Positions 52,661 to 61,266 of a stretch of DNA of 64,000 nucleotides are shown here, piece after piece. Each line of letters opens with the position of its first letter. Position 1 is the first letter of the stretch. The position numbers and the translations under genes were made by a program. Origin of the DNA: an uncultured Cellvibrionales bacterium (lineage in GTDB: Bacteria > Pseudomonadota > Gammaproteobacteria > Pseudomonadales > Dasaniaceae). The notes under the pieces were generated by a model that was not told the origin of the DNA, made no database searches, and was given only the letters and a program-made list of their open reading frames with translations. The DNA is taken from the NCBI GenBank assembly GCA_913019905.1, contig CAJVZD010000003.1, positions 1 to 64,000 of the forward strand, given 5' to 3'.

Positions 52661-53272
52661 ATGAATGGATTGAGAAAACAAGAACAGTATCACCACGGGG
52701 ATCTCAAGGCTTCTGTGCTAAAACGTTCGGCTGAAATTATCTCCGAACAAGGTATAGAAGCACTTTCTCTTCGTGCTGTCGCTCGGGATCTTGGTGTCTC
52801 CCACGGTGCACCCAATCGCCATTTCAAAAGCAAAGCAGATTTGCTCGCAACGCTTGCCGCAGACATTTGGCAAAAAATGCAAAACGCCACTCTCGCCGCC
52901 GCAAAGAACTTGGAATCGGCTGATCCAAAACACTATCTTAATGCATTAGGGCGCGGTTACCTGCGATGGGCTCTCGAGAACCGGTCGGAATTTCAAGCCA
53001 TTAGCCATCCGGATTTACGGCGATACGCCGATGACAACGTCAGGTCAGCACAAGATGAATTCTTGGCGGTGATCCGGAAAGCCGTCGTTGCCGCTCAGAA
53101 AAAAGGTCGACACGCAAAGGTCGATTCTAATGTGCTGACACTTTACACAAATTCGGTTCCATTCGGCTGTGCAATGATTCTGTCGAACGATATGCATAAA
53201 GTTGACGCGGCGGGTATTGACCGGGAACAGCTCATTGCGGAACTGATCGAACTGGTTGTACCTCTTGAATAG
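52661..53272 (+). CDS. TetR/AcrR regulator with WHG-type C-terminal domain
   Basis: About 203 aa. The N-terminal HTH reads YHHGDLKASVLKRSAEIISE and LSLRAVARDLGVSHGAPNRH, the form (YHHGdLr...a) seen in TetR_C WHG-domain regulators. The C-terminal domain contains LGRGYLRWALENRSEFQAI. Start ATG 52661, with GTG 52655 possible. It is probably autoregulated and controls the divergent desaturase pair and perhaps the P450 that follows by 110 bases. Confidence 0.9.
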   Translation: MNGLRKQEQYHHGDLKASVLKRSAEIISEQGIEALSLRAVARDLGVSHGAPNRHFKSKADLLATLAADIWQKMQNATLAAAKNLESADPKHYLNALGRGYLRWALENRSEFQAISHPDLRRYADDNVRSAQDEFLAVIRKAVVAAQKKGRHAKVDSNVLTLYTNSVPFGCAMILSNDMHKVDAAGIDREQLIAELIELVVPLE

Positions 53273-53381
53273 TTGTTGAATTTGAGGGCGGCCAGGCAGT
53301 AAAAAAACGGAGAGCGGATGATGCCACTCCTAATGATCAAGTAGGATCTTTCGACTAAAACTAAAAAATACGAGGTGCGAG

Positions 53382-54698
53382 ATGAGTGAGCAAGCAACAG
53401 AGGTTGAGCCGACGCAAGAAAAAATGATGAGCCCGTTTTTGTCCAGAAACCCACCTCCTGTTATCGAAGATCCTTATTCGGTGCCGATCGAAGATATTAA
53501 TGTGATTGATGGGCGTTTGTTCCAGCAAGATATTCACTGGGACCACTTTAAACGTTTGCGTGAAGAGGATCCTGTGCATTTTAATGAGTTACCCGGTATC
53601 GGTCGTTACTGGTCGTTAACGAAGTTCGAAGATATTATGTTCGTCGATACGAATCACGAACTGTTTTCTTCGGCTAGCGGCATTGCCCTTGGCCCGAAAA
53701 TCGGTACCGACCCCGATGCGGACGAGCTGCGATTTTCCAATTTTATCGCCATGGACCAGCCCAAACATGACTTGCAAAGATCAACCGTTAGCGGTGTTGT
53801 AGCGCCGCCTAATCTGGCAAAAATGGAGGTCATTATTCGCGAGCGAGTGTGTAAAATTTTAGACAGCCTGCCGGTTGGCGAAACTTTTAACTGGGTTGAC
53901 CTCGTGTCTATTGAGTTAACGACGCAAATGTTAGCGACATTGTTTGATTTTCCGTTTGAGGATCGACGAATGCTGACTCGCTGGTCTGATGTCGCGACCG
54001 CGCCTCCAGGTACGGGTATTGTTGATACCGCTGAACAGCGCCAAAAAGAATTGCTGGAGTGTCTCGAGTATTTCACGCGATTATGGAACGAGCGTGCAAC
54101 CCAGGAAGTGCCCGGCACTGATCTGGTTTCAATGTTGGTGCACGGAGAAAACACAAAGGATATGAAACCTTACGAATTTCTCGGAAATCTAATTTTATTG
54201 ATTGTGGGAGGCAATGATACAACTCGGAATTCGATTAGTGCGGGTGTTTTAGCCCTCAATCAAAATCCTGGAGAATACGACAAGTTGCGCGCAAATCCGT
54301 CATTAATACCAAACATGGTTCCAGAGATTATCCGTTGGCAAACGCCGTTACCCTATATGCGACGAACCGCTAATCAAGATGTCGAAATTAGAGGTAAGCA
54401 GATCAAGGCGGGTGACCAGTTGCTTATGTGGTATGTGTCTGGTAATCGAGATGAAGAAGCCATAGATCGGCCCAATGATTTTATTATTGATCGACCCAAG
54501 GCTCGGCATCATTTGTCCTTCGGTTTTGGTATTCATCGATGTATGGGCAATCGTTTAGCTGAAATGCAATTACGGATTGTTTGGGAGGAAATCTTAAAGC
54601 GCTTCAGTAAGGTTGAAGTCGTTGGCGAACCACAACGATTGCGGTCAAGCTTTGTTAGAGGTATCACCGATCTTCCAGTTAGAGTTCATCCCCTTTAA
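53382..54698 (+). CDS. Cytochrome P450, CYP153-like alkane hydroxylase
   Basis: 438-aa soluble bacterial P450. The I-helix is GGNDTTRNSI, the K-helix EIIRWQTP (ExxR), and the heme loop FGFGIHRCMGN with C387. Segments such as SIELTTQMLATLFDFPFEDR, LTRWSDVATAPP and MWYVSGNRDEEAID resemble CYP153 enzymes, which hydroxylate medium-chain alkanes or fatty compounds at the terminal carbon. The usual ferredoxin and reductase genes are not beside it. GAGG lies upstream of ATG 53382. Confidence 0.92.
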   Translation: MSEQATEVEPTQEKMMSPFLSRNPPPVIEDPYSVPIEDINVIDGRLFQQDIHWDHFKRLREEDPVHFNELPGIGRYWSLTKFEDIMFVDTNHELFSSASGIALGPKIGTDPDADELRFSNFIAMDQPKHDLQRSTVSGVVAPPNLAKMEVIIRERVCKILDSLPVGETFNWVDLVSIELTTQMLATLFDFPFEDRRMLTRWSDVATAPPGTGIVDTAEQRQKELLECLEYFTRLWNERATQEVPGTDLVSMLVHGENTKDMKPYEFLGNLILLIVGGNDTTRNSISAGVLALNQNPGEYDKLRANPSLIPNMVPEIIRWQTPLPYMRRTANQDVEIRGKQIKAGDQLLMWYVSGNRDEEAIDRPNDFIIDRPKARHHLSFGFGIHRCMGNRLAEMQLRIVWEEILKRFSKVEVVGEPQRLRSSFVRGITDLPVRVHPL

Positions 54699-54714
54699 AT
54701 ACTCTTTTTGCAAA

Positions 54715-54738
54715 GCGGTGGTTATAGATAACCACCGC
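54715..54738 (+). terminator. Perfect 11-bp hairpin after the P450 gene
   Basis: GCGGTGGTTAT (54715-54725) and ATAACCACCGC (54728-54738) with a tight turn, 17 bases after the P450 stop. No U-run follows, so termination would be weak or by another mechanism. Confidence 0.55.
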
Positions 54739-55057
54739 ATCCATCTGCTCTGTGTAGATGTAAAAGCCGAAGAGCTTTTCTGAGTCCCTTTTGACCTGCC
54801 AGTGTTCGTTAGATTGGAAGGGCACTGGCTAGGATAATTTTCCGCAATGAATTTTGGACAACGGCCGCAAAAAATACTTGTCAGTAGTGATTTTATTTTT
54901 TTCAAAACAGACTGATCTCGCCATAGGCATTGATTAGGAGGTTTCCGCGCTTATCAATGGTTACAACAGACAACATATTCAAAACAAATCGCAAACAGAT
55001 ATAACATTTAGGATTTGGAATAGTTGCGCCTTCTTAAATTAGTCAGAGGCCGTAACT
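54739..55057. other. Intergenic upstream of the exported-protein locus
   Basis: An inverted repeat GCCAGTG / CACTGGC (54798-54804 and 54823-54829) is visible. The rest is AT-rich and probably holds the promoter of the exported-protein gene. No gene is supported here. Confidence 0.35.
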
Positions 55058-55567
55058 ATGAATATTTCGAATACGCAGTTTATTGCAATCGCTGCCACAC
55101 TTTGTTTTTCCTTGTCCGCTTCAGCTGATTCTCAGTTCGATCAATGGCAGCACTGGCATAATCAGGGTGGCGTGCAAAAAAATCGGGTCGAAGAGGTAGA
55201 AATAAAGGACTTTGCGATACGACACGAAGACTCCATTATTTTTGACTTCGATAGGCTTTGTGACCCTCTCGGGCAATTTTCCTGCATAGGTCAGCGTTCA
55301 TTAGTTATGGGCATGGACCCAAGCGAGGGGGCTCATTCGATTAACCTTCGTCGGCAGGAGTATCGAACTCCCGAAGATCGATTGTCTTCTAAAGACGCTT
55401 CTCGGGATAAGAACGGTTCTACGGTCGAAGTTTCGATGGAAGACTTACCTGCACACAATTTCGATGAAGAAGAACTTGAAGCTAGCTACAGCCCTCTAAT
55501 AGAAATATTACTATACGGTCACCCCGTCAATAACCAAGATGGCGACGATGGGCTCAGCGACCTATAA
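55058..55567 (+). CDS. Small exported acidic protein, unknown
   Basis: 169 aa. A clear signal peptide (AIAATLCFSLSASA, cut before DSQ). The mature part begins FDQWQHWHNQGGVQ, contains two cysteines close together (LCDPLGQFSCIG, possibly a disulfide) and ends in an acidic tail DGDDGLSDL. I recognise no family. It is the first gene of the locus that also holds the RstB-like kinase, a second exported acidic protein, a TPR/barrel protein and a response regulator. Its WxxW...GxV N-terminal motif recurs in the second exported protein. AGAGG is about 9 bases upstream. Confidence 0.7.
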   Translation: MNISNTQFIAIAATLCFSLSASADSQFDQWQHWHNQGGVQKNRVEEVEIKDFAIRHEDSIIFDFDRLCDPLGQFSCIGQRSLVMGMDPSEGAHSINLRRQEYRTPEDRLSSKDASRDKNGSTVEVSMEDLPAHNFDEEELEASYSPLIEILLYGHPVNNQDGDDGLSDL

Positions 55568-55573
55568 TTCCAT

Positions 55574-55592
55574 GTTAATGATAATGTACAAT
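55574..55592 (+). promoter_or_regulatory. Possible Fur-like site upstream of the kinase gene
   Basis: GTTAATGATAAT matches two direct GATAAT hexamers of a Fur box in eleven of twelve positions; the third hexamer (TACAAT) does not fit. It lies about 90 bases before the kinase start. Weak evidence on its own. Confidence 0.25.
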
Positions 55593-55677
55593 GGCATTTG
55601 TAGTGTTGTGCATTGAAATGACTTATTAAAGCGCCGGGTGGGTATTCTAGTCAAAGTCCCCAGATAAATAGAAATCT

Positions 55678-57270
55678 ATGAAAAGTATATTTTTTAAAAT
55701 TTACAGCGGAATTATTATTGGGATAATTCTGGTCGCATCCTTCGCCTACCTTAGTTTAGAGGGAATAAATAAATTACGTTACGAAAGTTATTTAGTTGAA
55801 ACAATCGGTGGCACGTTTTCACTCATCACTGCTGGAGTGGTAAGGCACGAAGGGCCGGAAAGAAAGGAGTGGATAAACGTCATTGAGCGTCTCACCGGGA
55901 TTAATCTAGAAGTGGGCCAGCTGGACAATTTGCAAGATTATAAGCCTCACATTCTTAATGACGGTGGTGAGTTGATTTATATTCAAGCTGATGCGACGAA
56001 TAAAAGAGCGAAAGTTGCATTACCCATTCCCGGAAACGATGACAATTTTGTACTGTCAGAGCTCACCGATATTAGTCAAACGGTGACCAGAATGACGGCG
56101 CTGTTGATTCTAAACGAGCTTGGTAGACATCCAAAAATTGACCGTGAGAAAGTCCTGACATCCCTCGATGAAAGTTTCGGTTATGACCTGAAGCTCGAGT
56201 CACCAGACAAAACGCCTCTCGACCAGTCGCAATTAAGACGACTCAAACAAGGGGACATCGTTGTGAATCTCAACGATACGTCGTCTAGTGCGCCCCACGT
56301 TAAGGTGTATGCTAAGTATGGAAACAGTGGCTTCGTACTGACGCTCGGGCCCATTATGCTTTTTCAATGGAATCCGGTCATGTTATTGGCTCTTATTGGT
56401 TCTATTGCATCATTGATATTAATTCTCTTCGGTTACATTTTGGTTCGACCTTTAGAAAGAAAATTGAAAGCGCTTGAAAATAGTATTAACAATGTGGGGA
56501 CATCACGCTCTCAACCCATTGAAATTGTTGGTAACGATGCTTTTGCCGGAATGGGTGCCAGTATAAACTCGATGATGAATCGGATTACCACACTGGTTGA
56601 ACAGCAACGACAGTTAACCAATGATATTTCTCATGAGTTGCGCACACCTGTCGCACGCATGTTATTCAGGATAGAAAATATAATTGACGATACCGACCTC
56701 GATGAGTCAAACGGGAATATCGAGGGGATGAAGAGAGATATTAACAATCTAAATAAAATGATCGACGAGATACTTACCTGTGCGAAACTCGATCACCCAC
56801 AGCAGTTTAAAAAACGTAACTTTGACATAATCGGTGCAACAGCCGAGATAATAAAGGATTTGTCTCCTCAGCATCCTGACGTCAACTTCAGCCAGACCGC
56901 GGATGAAGCGAAAATAGTCGTTTATGCCGAGGAAGTAATGCTGATTAGAGCGATTGAAAATTTGTTGATCAATTCGTGCCGGTATTGCAAAAAAGCAGTT
57001 TCTATTAGCTTTCTCACAAACAGTAGTGGATTAGACGTGTATGTCGAAGACGATGGTTTGGGCATACCGGAAGAATATCGAGATTCCATTTTCCATCCCT
57101 TTATTCGAATAGATAAAAGCCGAAATCGAGCGCTTGGCGGTTTTGGTCTGGGTTTATCGATTGTACAGAAAGTCGCGGAACTGCATCAAGGGAAAGTCGA
57201 GGCTGGCGTGAGTCGGTCGCTGGGTGGCGCGATGTTCAGCATGAATTTGCCCTCGGCGCTGAATCAGTAA
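55678..57270 (+). CDS. RstB-like sensor histidine kinase
   Basis: 530-aa inner-membrane kinase. TM1 (about 5-28), a ~200-residue periplasmic domain, TM2 (about 237-258), a HAMP-like linker, HisKA with the phospho-accepting H319 in NDISHELRTPVARMLFR, and a HATPase domain (ENLLINSCRYCKK N-box, DDGLGIPEE, GGFGLGLSIVQKV). The periplasmic part resembles RstB (RLKQGDIVVNLND just before TM2) and seems to contain two related units. The partner regulator is encoded 2.1 kb downstream, after two exported or outer-membrane proteins. Confidence 0.92.
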   Translation: MKSIFFKIYSGIIIGIILVASFAYLSLEGINKLRYESYLVETIGGTFSLITAGVVRHEGPERKEWINVIERLTGINLEVGQLDNLQDYKPHILNDGGELIYIQADATNKRAKVALPIPGNDDNFVLSELTDISQTVTRMTALLILNELGRHPKIDREKVLTSLDESFGYDLKLESPDKTPLDQSQLRRLKQGDIVVNLNDTSSSAPHVKVYAKYGNSGFVLTLGPIMLFQWNPVMLLALIGSIASLILILFGYILVRPLERKLKALENSINNVGTSRSQPIEIVGNDAFAGMGASINSMMNRITTLVEQQRQLTNDISHELRTPVARMLFRIENIIDDTDLDESNGNIEGMKRDINNLNKMIDEILTCAKLDHPQQFKKRNFDIIGATAEIIKDLSPQHPDVNFSQTADEAKIVVYAEEVMLIRAIENLLINSCRYCKKAVSISFLTNSSGLDVYVEDDGLGIPEEYRDSIFHPFIRIDKSRNRALGGFGLGLSIVQKVAELHQGKVEAGVSRSLGGAMFSMNLPSALNQ

Positions 57271-57404
57271 CGCCACTTTCTTCCCGGTCCGTGCCATTAT
57301 GCGACGGTTCTGTTGCTGTTTCGGAAAGTGTGTTTGAAAACTTTTTTTTGATTTGTGCTAAGATGGACTATTTAAGTGATTCTTTTTCAAGAAACACTAG
57401 TCAA

Positions 57405-57426
57405 ATCAGAATGTTAACATTCTGAT
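57405..57426. repeat. 22-bp perfect palindrome, with two further hairpins
   Basis: ATCAGAATGTT-AACATTCTGAT is perfect over 22 bases. It is followed by CTACTT / AAGTAG and TGACT / AGTCA inverted repeats within the next 60 bases, all between the kinase gene and the second exported protein gene. It could be an operator, a terminator of the kinase transcript, or a structured leader of the next gene. Confidence 0.7.
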
Positions 57427-57509
57427 ACAAAACCCTACTTGTAAAAAGTAGAAGTTTTCGAAATGACTGTTTACTATTTAGTCACAATAATACCGCTAGT
57501 GAGATACTA

Positions 57510-58052
57510 ATGAAATACCCATTAACAGTGCTTATCGTTCTTGCCGGGCACTGCACATATAGTTTTGCCGCTGATGAGGAGAGCGATTGGGGGGTCTGGG
57601 CTACCGGAACCGTCGATTTTTCCGAGCAGCATGAGGAAATTGTCGTCGAAGCGCTTGAGGAAGCCGCAATAGGTGCTGTTGTTGCGCCCGTTGAGGAAGC
57701 CAAAATTATAGACGGTAGAGATTCCATCGAAATTAACCTTGCCGGACAAACGTTTACTACTGGTTTACAGGGACCGAACGATGTCAGGGCACTAATTGTT
57801 AATAGTGTTGACGTAATACCAGTAACACATGAAGCCAGTGATATTGCTGCTGTTTATGGATCTGGTATTAGCGGCAGCGACGAAAACTTATTGCATGAAC
57901 TCGATAAAAGCTCACTCCTTGACTATGAAACCCGAACTGATAATAACGATCTGCAGACAGTTGCAGAAGAGCCCAATGATTTAGGTGTGGTAACTCAGTC
58001 GCTTGACGCAGCAATTGAAGACACCGACCTCGTAGAAGACTTAGTTGACTAA
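57510..58052 (+). CDS. Exported, highly acidic protein, unknown
   Basis: 180 aa. Signal peptide MKYPLTVLIVLAGHCTYSFA followed by DEESDWGVWATGTVDF. The mature protein is very acidic, with an EEIVVEALEEA helix, a possible beta region (DSIEINLAGQTFTTGLQG) and an Asp/Glu-rich C-terminus ending DLVEDLVD. No known family. The next gene, 26 bases away, encodes a TPR-barrel outer-membrane protein, so this could be its cargo or partner. It shares the WxxW...GxV motif with the 55058-55567 product. Confidence 0.7.
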   Translation: MKYPLTVLIVLAGHCTYSFAADEESDWGVWATGTVDFSEQHEEIVVEALEEAAIGAVVAPVEEAKIIDGRDSIEINLAGQTFTTGLQGPNDVRALIVNSVDVIPVTHEASDIAAVYGSGISGSDENLLHELDKSSLLDYETRTDNNDLQTVAEEPNDLGVVTQSLDAAIEDTDLVEDLVD

Positions 58053-58078
58053 ACGTCTTCAAAGCGAAAATCAATAAA

Positions 58079-59347
58079 ATGAGTTGTATTGTTATGAATC
58101 ACGCCTTTAATCTATTAGCACGTCGAATACTATATTCGTTGCTGTTGTATAGTTTTTCCCTATTCGCAATGGCAGTAGGTGCAAACGACCTTGTTGATGA
58201 GGCGCTTTCCGAGCGAGATAGTGGTAATGTCAGCGAGTCTATAAATATTCTTAGCGAGGGCTTGGAAAATAACCCGAATGACCTTCGTATAAAGTTGGAA
58301 CTGGCGTCGAGCTACTTTTTCGACAAAAATTACGCCGACGCACGACGCTTAGTTAACGAGGTTTTACTGGCAGATACGCTTCCAAAAACTGTTCGGGAAA
58401 ATGCCGATCGCTTTTTACAAATCATTGAAATGCGCGGCAACGTAGATAATCGTTTTTTGAGTAAATACAAAAACTCGCTGAACATTTTTTCCGGTCGTGA
58501 TAGCAATGCAAATTTAGCGCCTGCTGATTCTTTGCTTGATATCGGACAACTGCCAGAGTCATTCACTGAAAATGCCGATGATTTTAATGGGTTTTCCTAT
58601 GACTTCTCGTTCACCAATCCGATAGAAATAGGTAAAAAGGGCGAATCAGAGTCGCTTTATCAGCGTAGCGGAATTTCTGTGTACAAGAAAAATTACGATA
58701 GTGTTGATCAGTCTGATTTGTTAGTGGTCAGTGGCCGGACAGACATCAGTTATTTTTCACGTGATCAATGGTATAGCAAAGCGAATGCAGGCATTACCCA
58801 TATCAAATTGGGGCATAAAAGCCTCGTAAATTACTATCGTCTAACTGGGCAGTTGGGTTATCAATTTGAATCTTCAGTTCTTTCTTTTACGTTTTCAACT
58901 AACAAGAAAGACTATGTTCACAGTGAAGACAGTGAAAAAGAAGGATATCAATTTAGCCAGGCTGTTAACTATAGAATTGATATGCCCTACGACATGATAT
59001 TGACCTTGAATGCTGAAAATAGCTTAATGAACCTAAACGAAGATAGCTATTCTTACCATTCAAACCGGGTACAATTTTCGGTATTTGCGCCCTTAAGCGA
59101 TAGTATCAGCTTATATTTAGGCAGCGGTTATACAAAAAACGATTACCGTGACTTCGAAAAATACTATCTGAAGAAACGAAGAGATACCATCTTAAAACAT
59201 CGTGTTCAATTGGAAATCGACGATATTTATGAGGATTTCGGTATCGAACTGTCTTATACAAATTACGATCGAAGATCTAATAATGATATTCATATTTATG
59301 ACAGAAATGTTCTCATGTTTTCTTTAAAATATGCCTTTAATAATTAA
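58079..59347 (+). CDS. TPR plus outer-membrane beta-barrel protein (Slam/DUF560-like)
   Basis: 422 aa. Signal peptide (LLLYSFSLFAMAVGA), two or three TPR-like repeats (about 35-120: ALSERDSGNVSESINILSEG, LRIKLELASSYFFDKNYADA), then about 300 residues of alternating amphipathic strands ending in an aromatic strand (NVLMFSLKYAFNN), i.e. an outer-membrane barrel. TPR domain plus C-terminal barrel is the layout of Slam surface-lipoprotein/protein secretors, and the C-terminal pattern (YTNYDRRSNNDIHIYDRNV) fits DUF560. The assignment is by architecture; length is at the low end. The first ATG (58079) is used; 58094 is possible. Confidence 0.72.
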   Translation: MSCIVMNHAFNLLARRILYSLLLYSFSLFAMAVGANDLVDEALSERDSGNVSESINILSEGLENNPNDLRIKLELASSYFFDKNYADARRLVNEVLLADTLPKTVRENADRFLQIIEMRGNVDNRFLSKYKNSLNIFSGRDSNANLAPADSLLDIGQLPESFTENADDFNGFSYDFSFTNPIEIGKKGESESLYQRSGISVYKKNYDSVDQSDLLVVSGRTDISYFSRDQWYSKANAGITHIKLGHKSLVNYYRLTGQLGYQFESSVLSFTFSTNKKDYVHSEDSEKEGYQFSQAVNYRIDMPYDMILTLNAENSLMNLNEDSYSYHSNRVQFSVFAPLSDSISLYLGSGYTKNDYRDFEKYYLKKRRDTILKHRVQLEIDDIYEDFGIELSYTNYDRRSNNDIHIYDRNVLMFSLKYAFNN

Positions 59348-59364
59348 TATTTCGCGTTTTTTCT

Positions 59365-60057
59365 ATGAAAAAGAATATTATTTTAGTTGAGGATGATTGC
59401 GATCTCGCAGAATTAACTGCGGGTTATCTCTCTTCCTATGGGTACGAGATGACCGTAGTTAACGATGGCCTCGAAGCCGTGGAAACTATCGTCACTCAAC
59501 AGCCCGACCTTGTGATCCTTGATTTGATGCTACCTAGTCTTGACGGCTTAGAAGTTTGCAAGCGAATTAGGCCGGATTTTAGCAATCCTGTGCTGATGTT
59601 TACAGCTAGGAATGATGAGATTGATGAAATATTGGGCTTGGAAATGGGTGCTGATGACTATATTAGCAAACCCGTTGAGCCCAGATTGCTGGCGGCGAGA
59701 GTGAAAGCTTTGTTGAGACGATCTTCGACATCAGCAACAGATGTAACAGGCGAAACCGATCACATTGAAGTGAATGGCTTACTTGTTAACGACAGCTCGC
59801 GTACAGTGTCACTCAATAACAAACATATTTCTCTGTCAACACCCGAATACGATTTACTGTGGTTGCTGATATCAAACGCCGGTAACATTTTGTCAAGAAA
59901 GTATATTTTTGAGAATTTGCGGGGTGTTGATTATGACGGATTTAACCGAGCGATCGATATCAATATCTCCCGGCTGAGAGCAAAGCTGGATGACAGTTCT
60001 ACCACTCCAGTGATAATCAAAACAATCCGCAACAAAGGATATCTGCTGGCAATGTAA
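59365..60057 (+). CDS. RstA-like OmpR-family response regulator
   Basis: 230 aa. Receiver domain with acidic pocket EDD (9-11), phospho-acceptor D53 (LVILDLMLPSLDGLEV), T in FTAR and K in YISKPVEPR. The OmpR-type winged helix follows (LSTPEYDLLWLLISNAGNIL, REL-like KYIFENLRGVDYDGFNRAID, ISRLRAKLDD, IKTIRNKGYLLAM). FENLRGxxYDGxxRAID is the RstA form. It is the last gene of the locus and the probable partner of the RstB-like kinase. Confidence 0.94.
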   Translation: MKKNIILVEDDCDLAELTAGYLSSYGYEMTVVNDGLEAVETIVTQQPDLVILDLMLPSLDGLEVCKRIRPDFSNPVLMFTARNDEIDEILGLEMGADDYISKPVEPRLLAARVKALLRRSSTSATDVTGETDHIEVNGLLVNDSSRTVSLNNKHISLSTPEYDLLWLLISNAGNILSRKYIFENLRGVDYDGFNRAIDINISRLRAKLDDSSTTPVIIKTIRNKGYLLAM

Positions 60058-60297
60058 TTTATTTGTACTTTCATCAGTGCAATCCCGCCAGTACTCATTA
60101 CACCCTGTCAGGTCAGAACAGTCTGTTTCTAAACCTCTGTTGCCTACCATTTTTTTGCCTCAAACAATGTTATTGGATTTTTGAATAAGGCTTTACGGTG
60201 TCAGCCGTTTTTCACTGGGCTTTTTTAACACGGATCTTGACTCCACTCCAAAGATAAGACAATATGCAATTTCTTTCATATAAGATTGAGGCAGGTT

Positions 60298-61071
60298 ATG
60301 AGCAATCATGTGTATGCGCGTCCTGACCGGCGCTTGTTACTCGCTGAAGGACCTCGAGTGATATACGAATTAGCTTCGTTACTTCCTTCGGCACCTTTTT
60401 TACTTCAAGCTCCGCGAGGTGACAATCATCCTGTGTTGGTCATGCCTGGGTTGGGTGCGGGTGATTCGTCTACTCGATTACTCCGGGGTTTCCTGTCTTC
60501 CATGGGGCATAAGGCTCATCCATGGCAGCTTGGGACGAACAAAGGACCGGCTATGTCCGATCTCCCCGCCAGATTGGCCGAACGGCTCGATCAAATCTTT
60601 GTTAATAGCAATGACAGTAAAGTGAGCCTGGTAGGTTGGAGTATGGGTGGCGTTTATGCGCGGCTATTGGCTCACCTCTATCCAGAAAAAGTAAGGCAAG
60701 TTATTACCCTCGGAAGCCCTTTTGGAGGGCGTTCACGCTCTGGTTCGCGTGTAGATCAGAGAGCACTAGCGCTTGAAGAAATGTCCTTTAATGACATGCG
60801 AATGCTAATCAATGATCCATTGCCCGGTATTCCAGGTTCTGCCGTATTTAGTAAAACCGACGCGATTGTTCACTGGCGCCATGCGACTCAAGCGCAGAGC
60901 GACATTGCAGAAAATATCGAGGTTTTTGCCGCTCACGTCGGCCTTGGATTTAGCCCAGCGGTTTTATACGCCATCGCAGATCGTCTTTCGCAGCGAGAAG
61001 GCCAATGGCGACCTTTCCAGCGCAAAGGGTGGAAGTCCCTGATATATGGTGCTGCGAACGTATCTCTCTGA
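60298..61071 (+). CDS. Alpha/beta hydrolase, lipase-like
   Basis: 257 aa. PVLVMPGLGAGDSSTRLL (oxyanion region) and VSLVGWSMGGVYARLLA with nucleophile S115; ITLGSPFGGRSRSGS follows, as in triacylglycerol-lipase-like and PGAP1-like hydrolases. The catalytic histidine is probably in AAHVGLGFSPAVLYA. No signal peptide is visible, so it is intracellular. GAGGCAGG precedes ATG 60298. Substrate unknown, likely lipid or ester. Confidence 0.85.
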   Translation: MSNHVYARPDRRLLLAEGPRVIYELASLLPSAPFLLQAPRGDNHPVLVMPGLGAGDSSTRLLRGFLSSMGHKAHPWQLGTNKGPAMSDLPARLAERLDQIFVNSNDSKVSLVGWSMGGVYARLLAHLYPEKVRQVITLGSPFGGRSRSGSRVDQRALALEEMSFNDMRMLINDPLPGIPGSAVFSKTDAIVHWRHATQAQSDIAENIEVFAAHVGLGFSPAVLYAIADRLSQREGQWRPFQRKGWKSLIYGAANVSL

Positions 61072-61266
61072 TGAATGTGTTCGAGCAAAGTTCTTGTACT
61101 ATTTTGCTAAATTTGAACCGCCAGAATCTACTGCTTCTAAATTGTGTGACGTTTGATCTCGCGTGAGAAAGAGCTAAAAATTAATAATTTTTACTGTAAC
61201 AAGAAACTGCATTGCAGTTTTACGTAAATATATATCTTTGTTATTTTTAATGTAAAGGAAAAAACC

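Noticed and set aside
53654-54154. Antisense frame (166 codons) opposite the P450 gene
   Set aside because: Fully inside the P450 gene, low-complexity product, no ribosome site.
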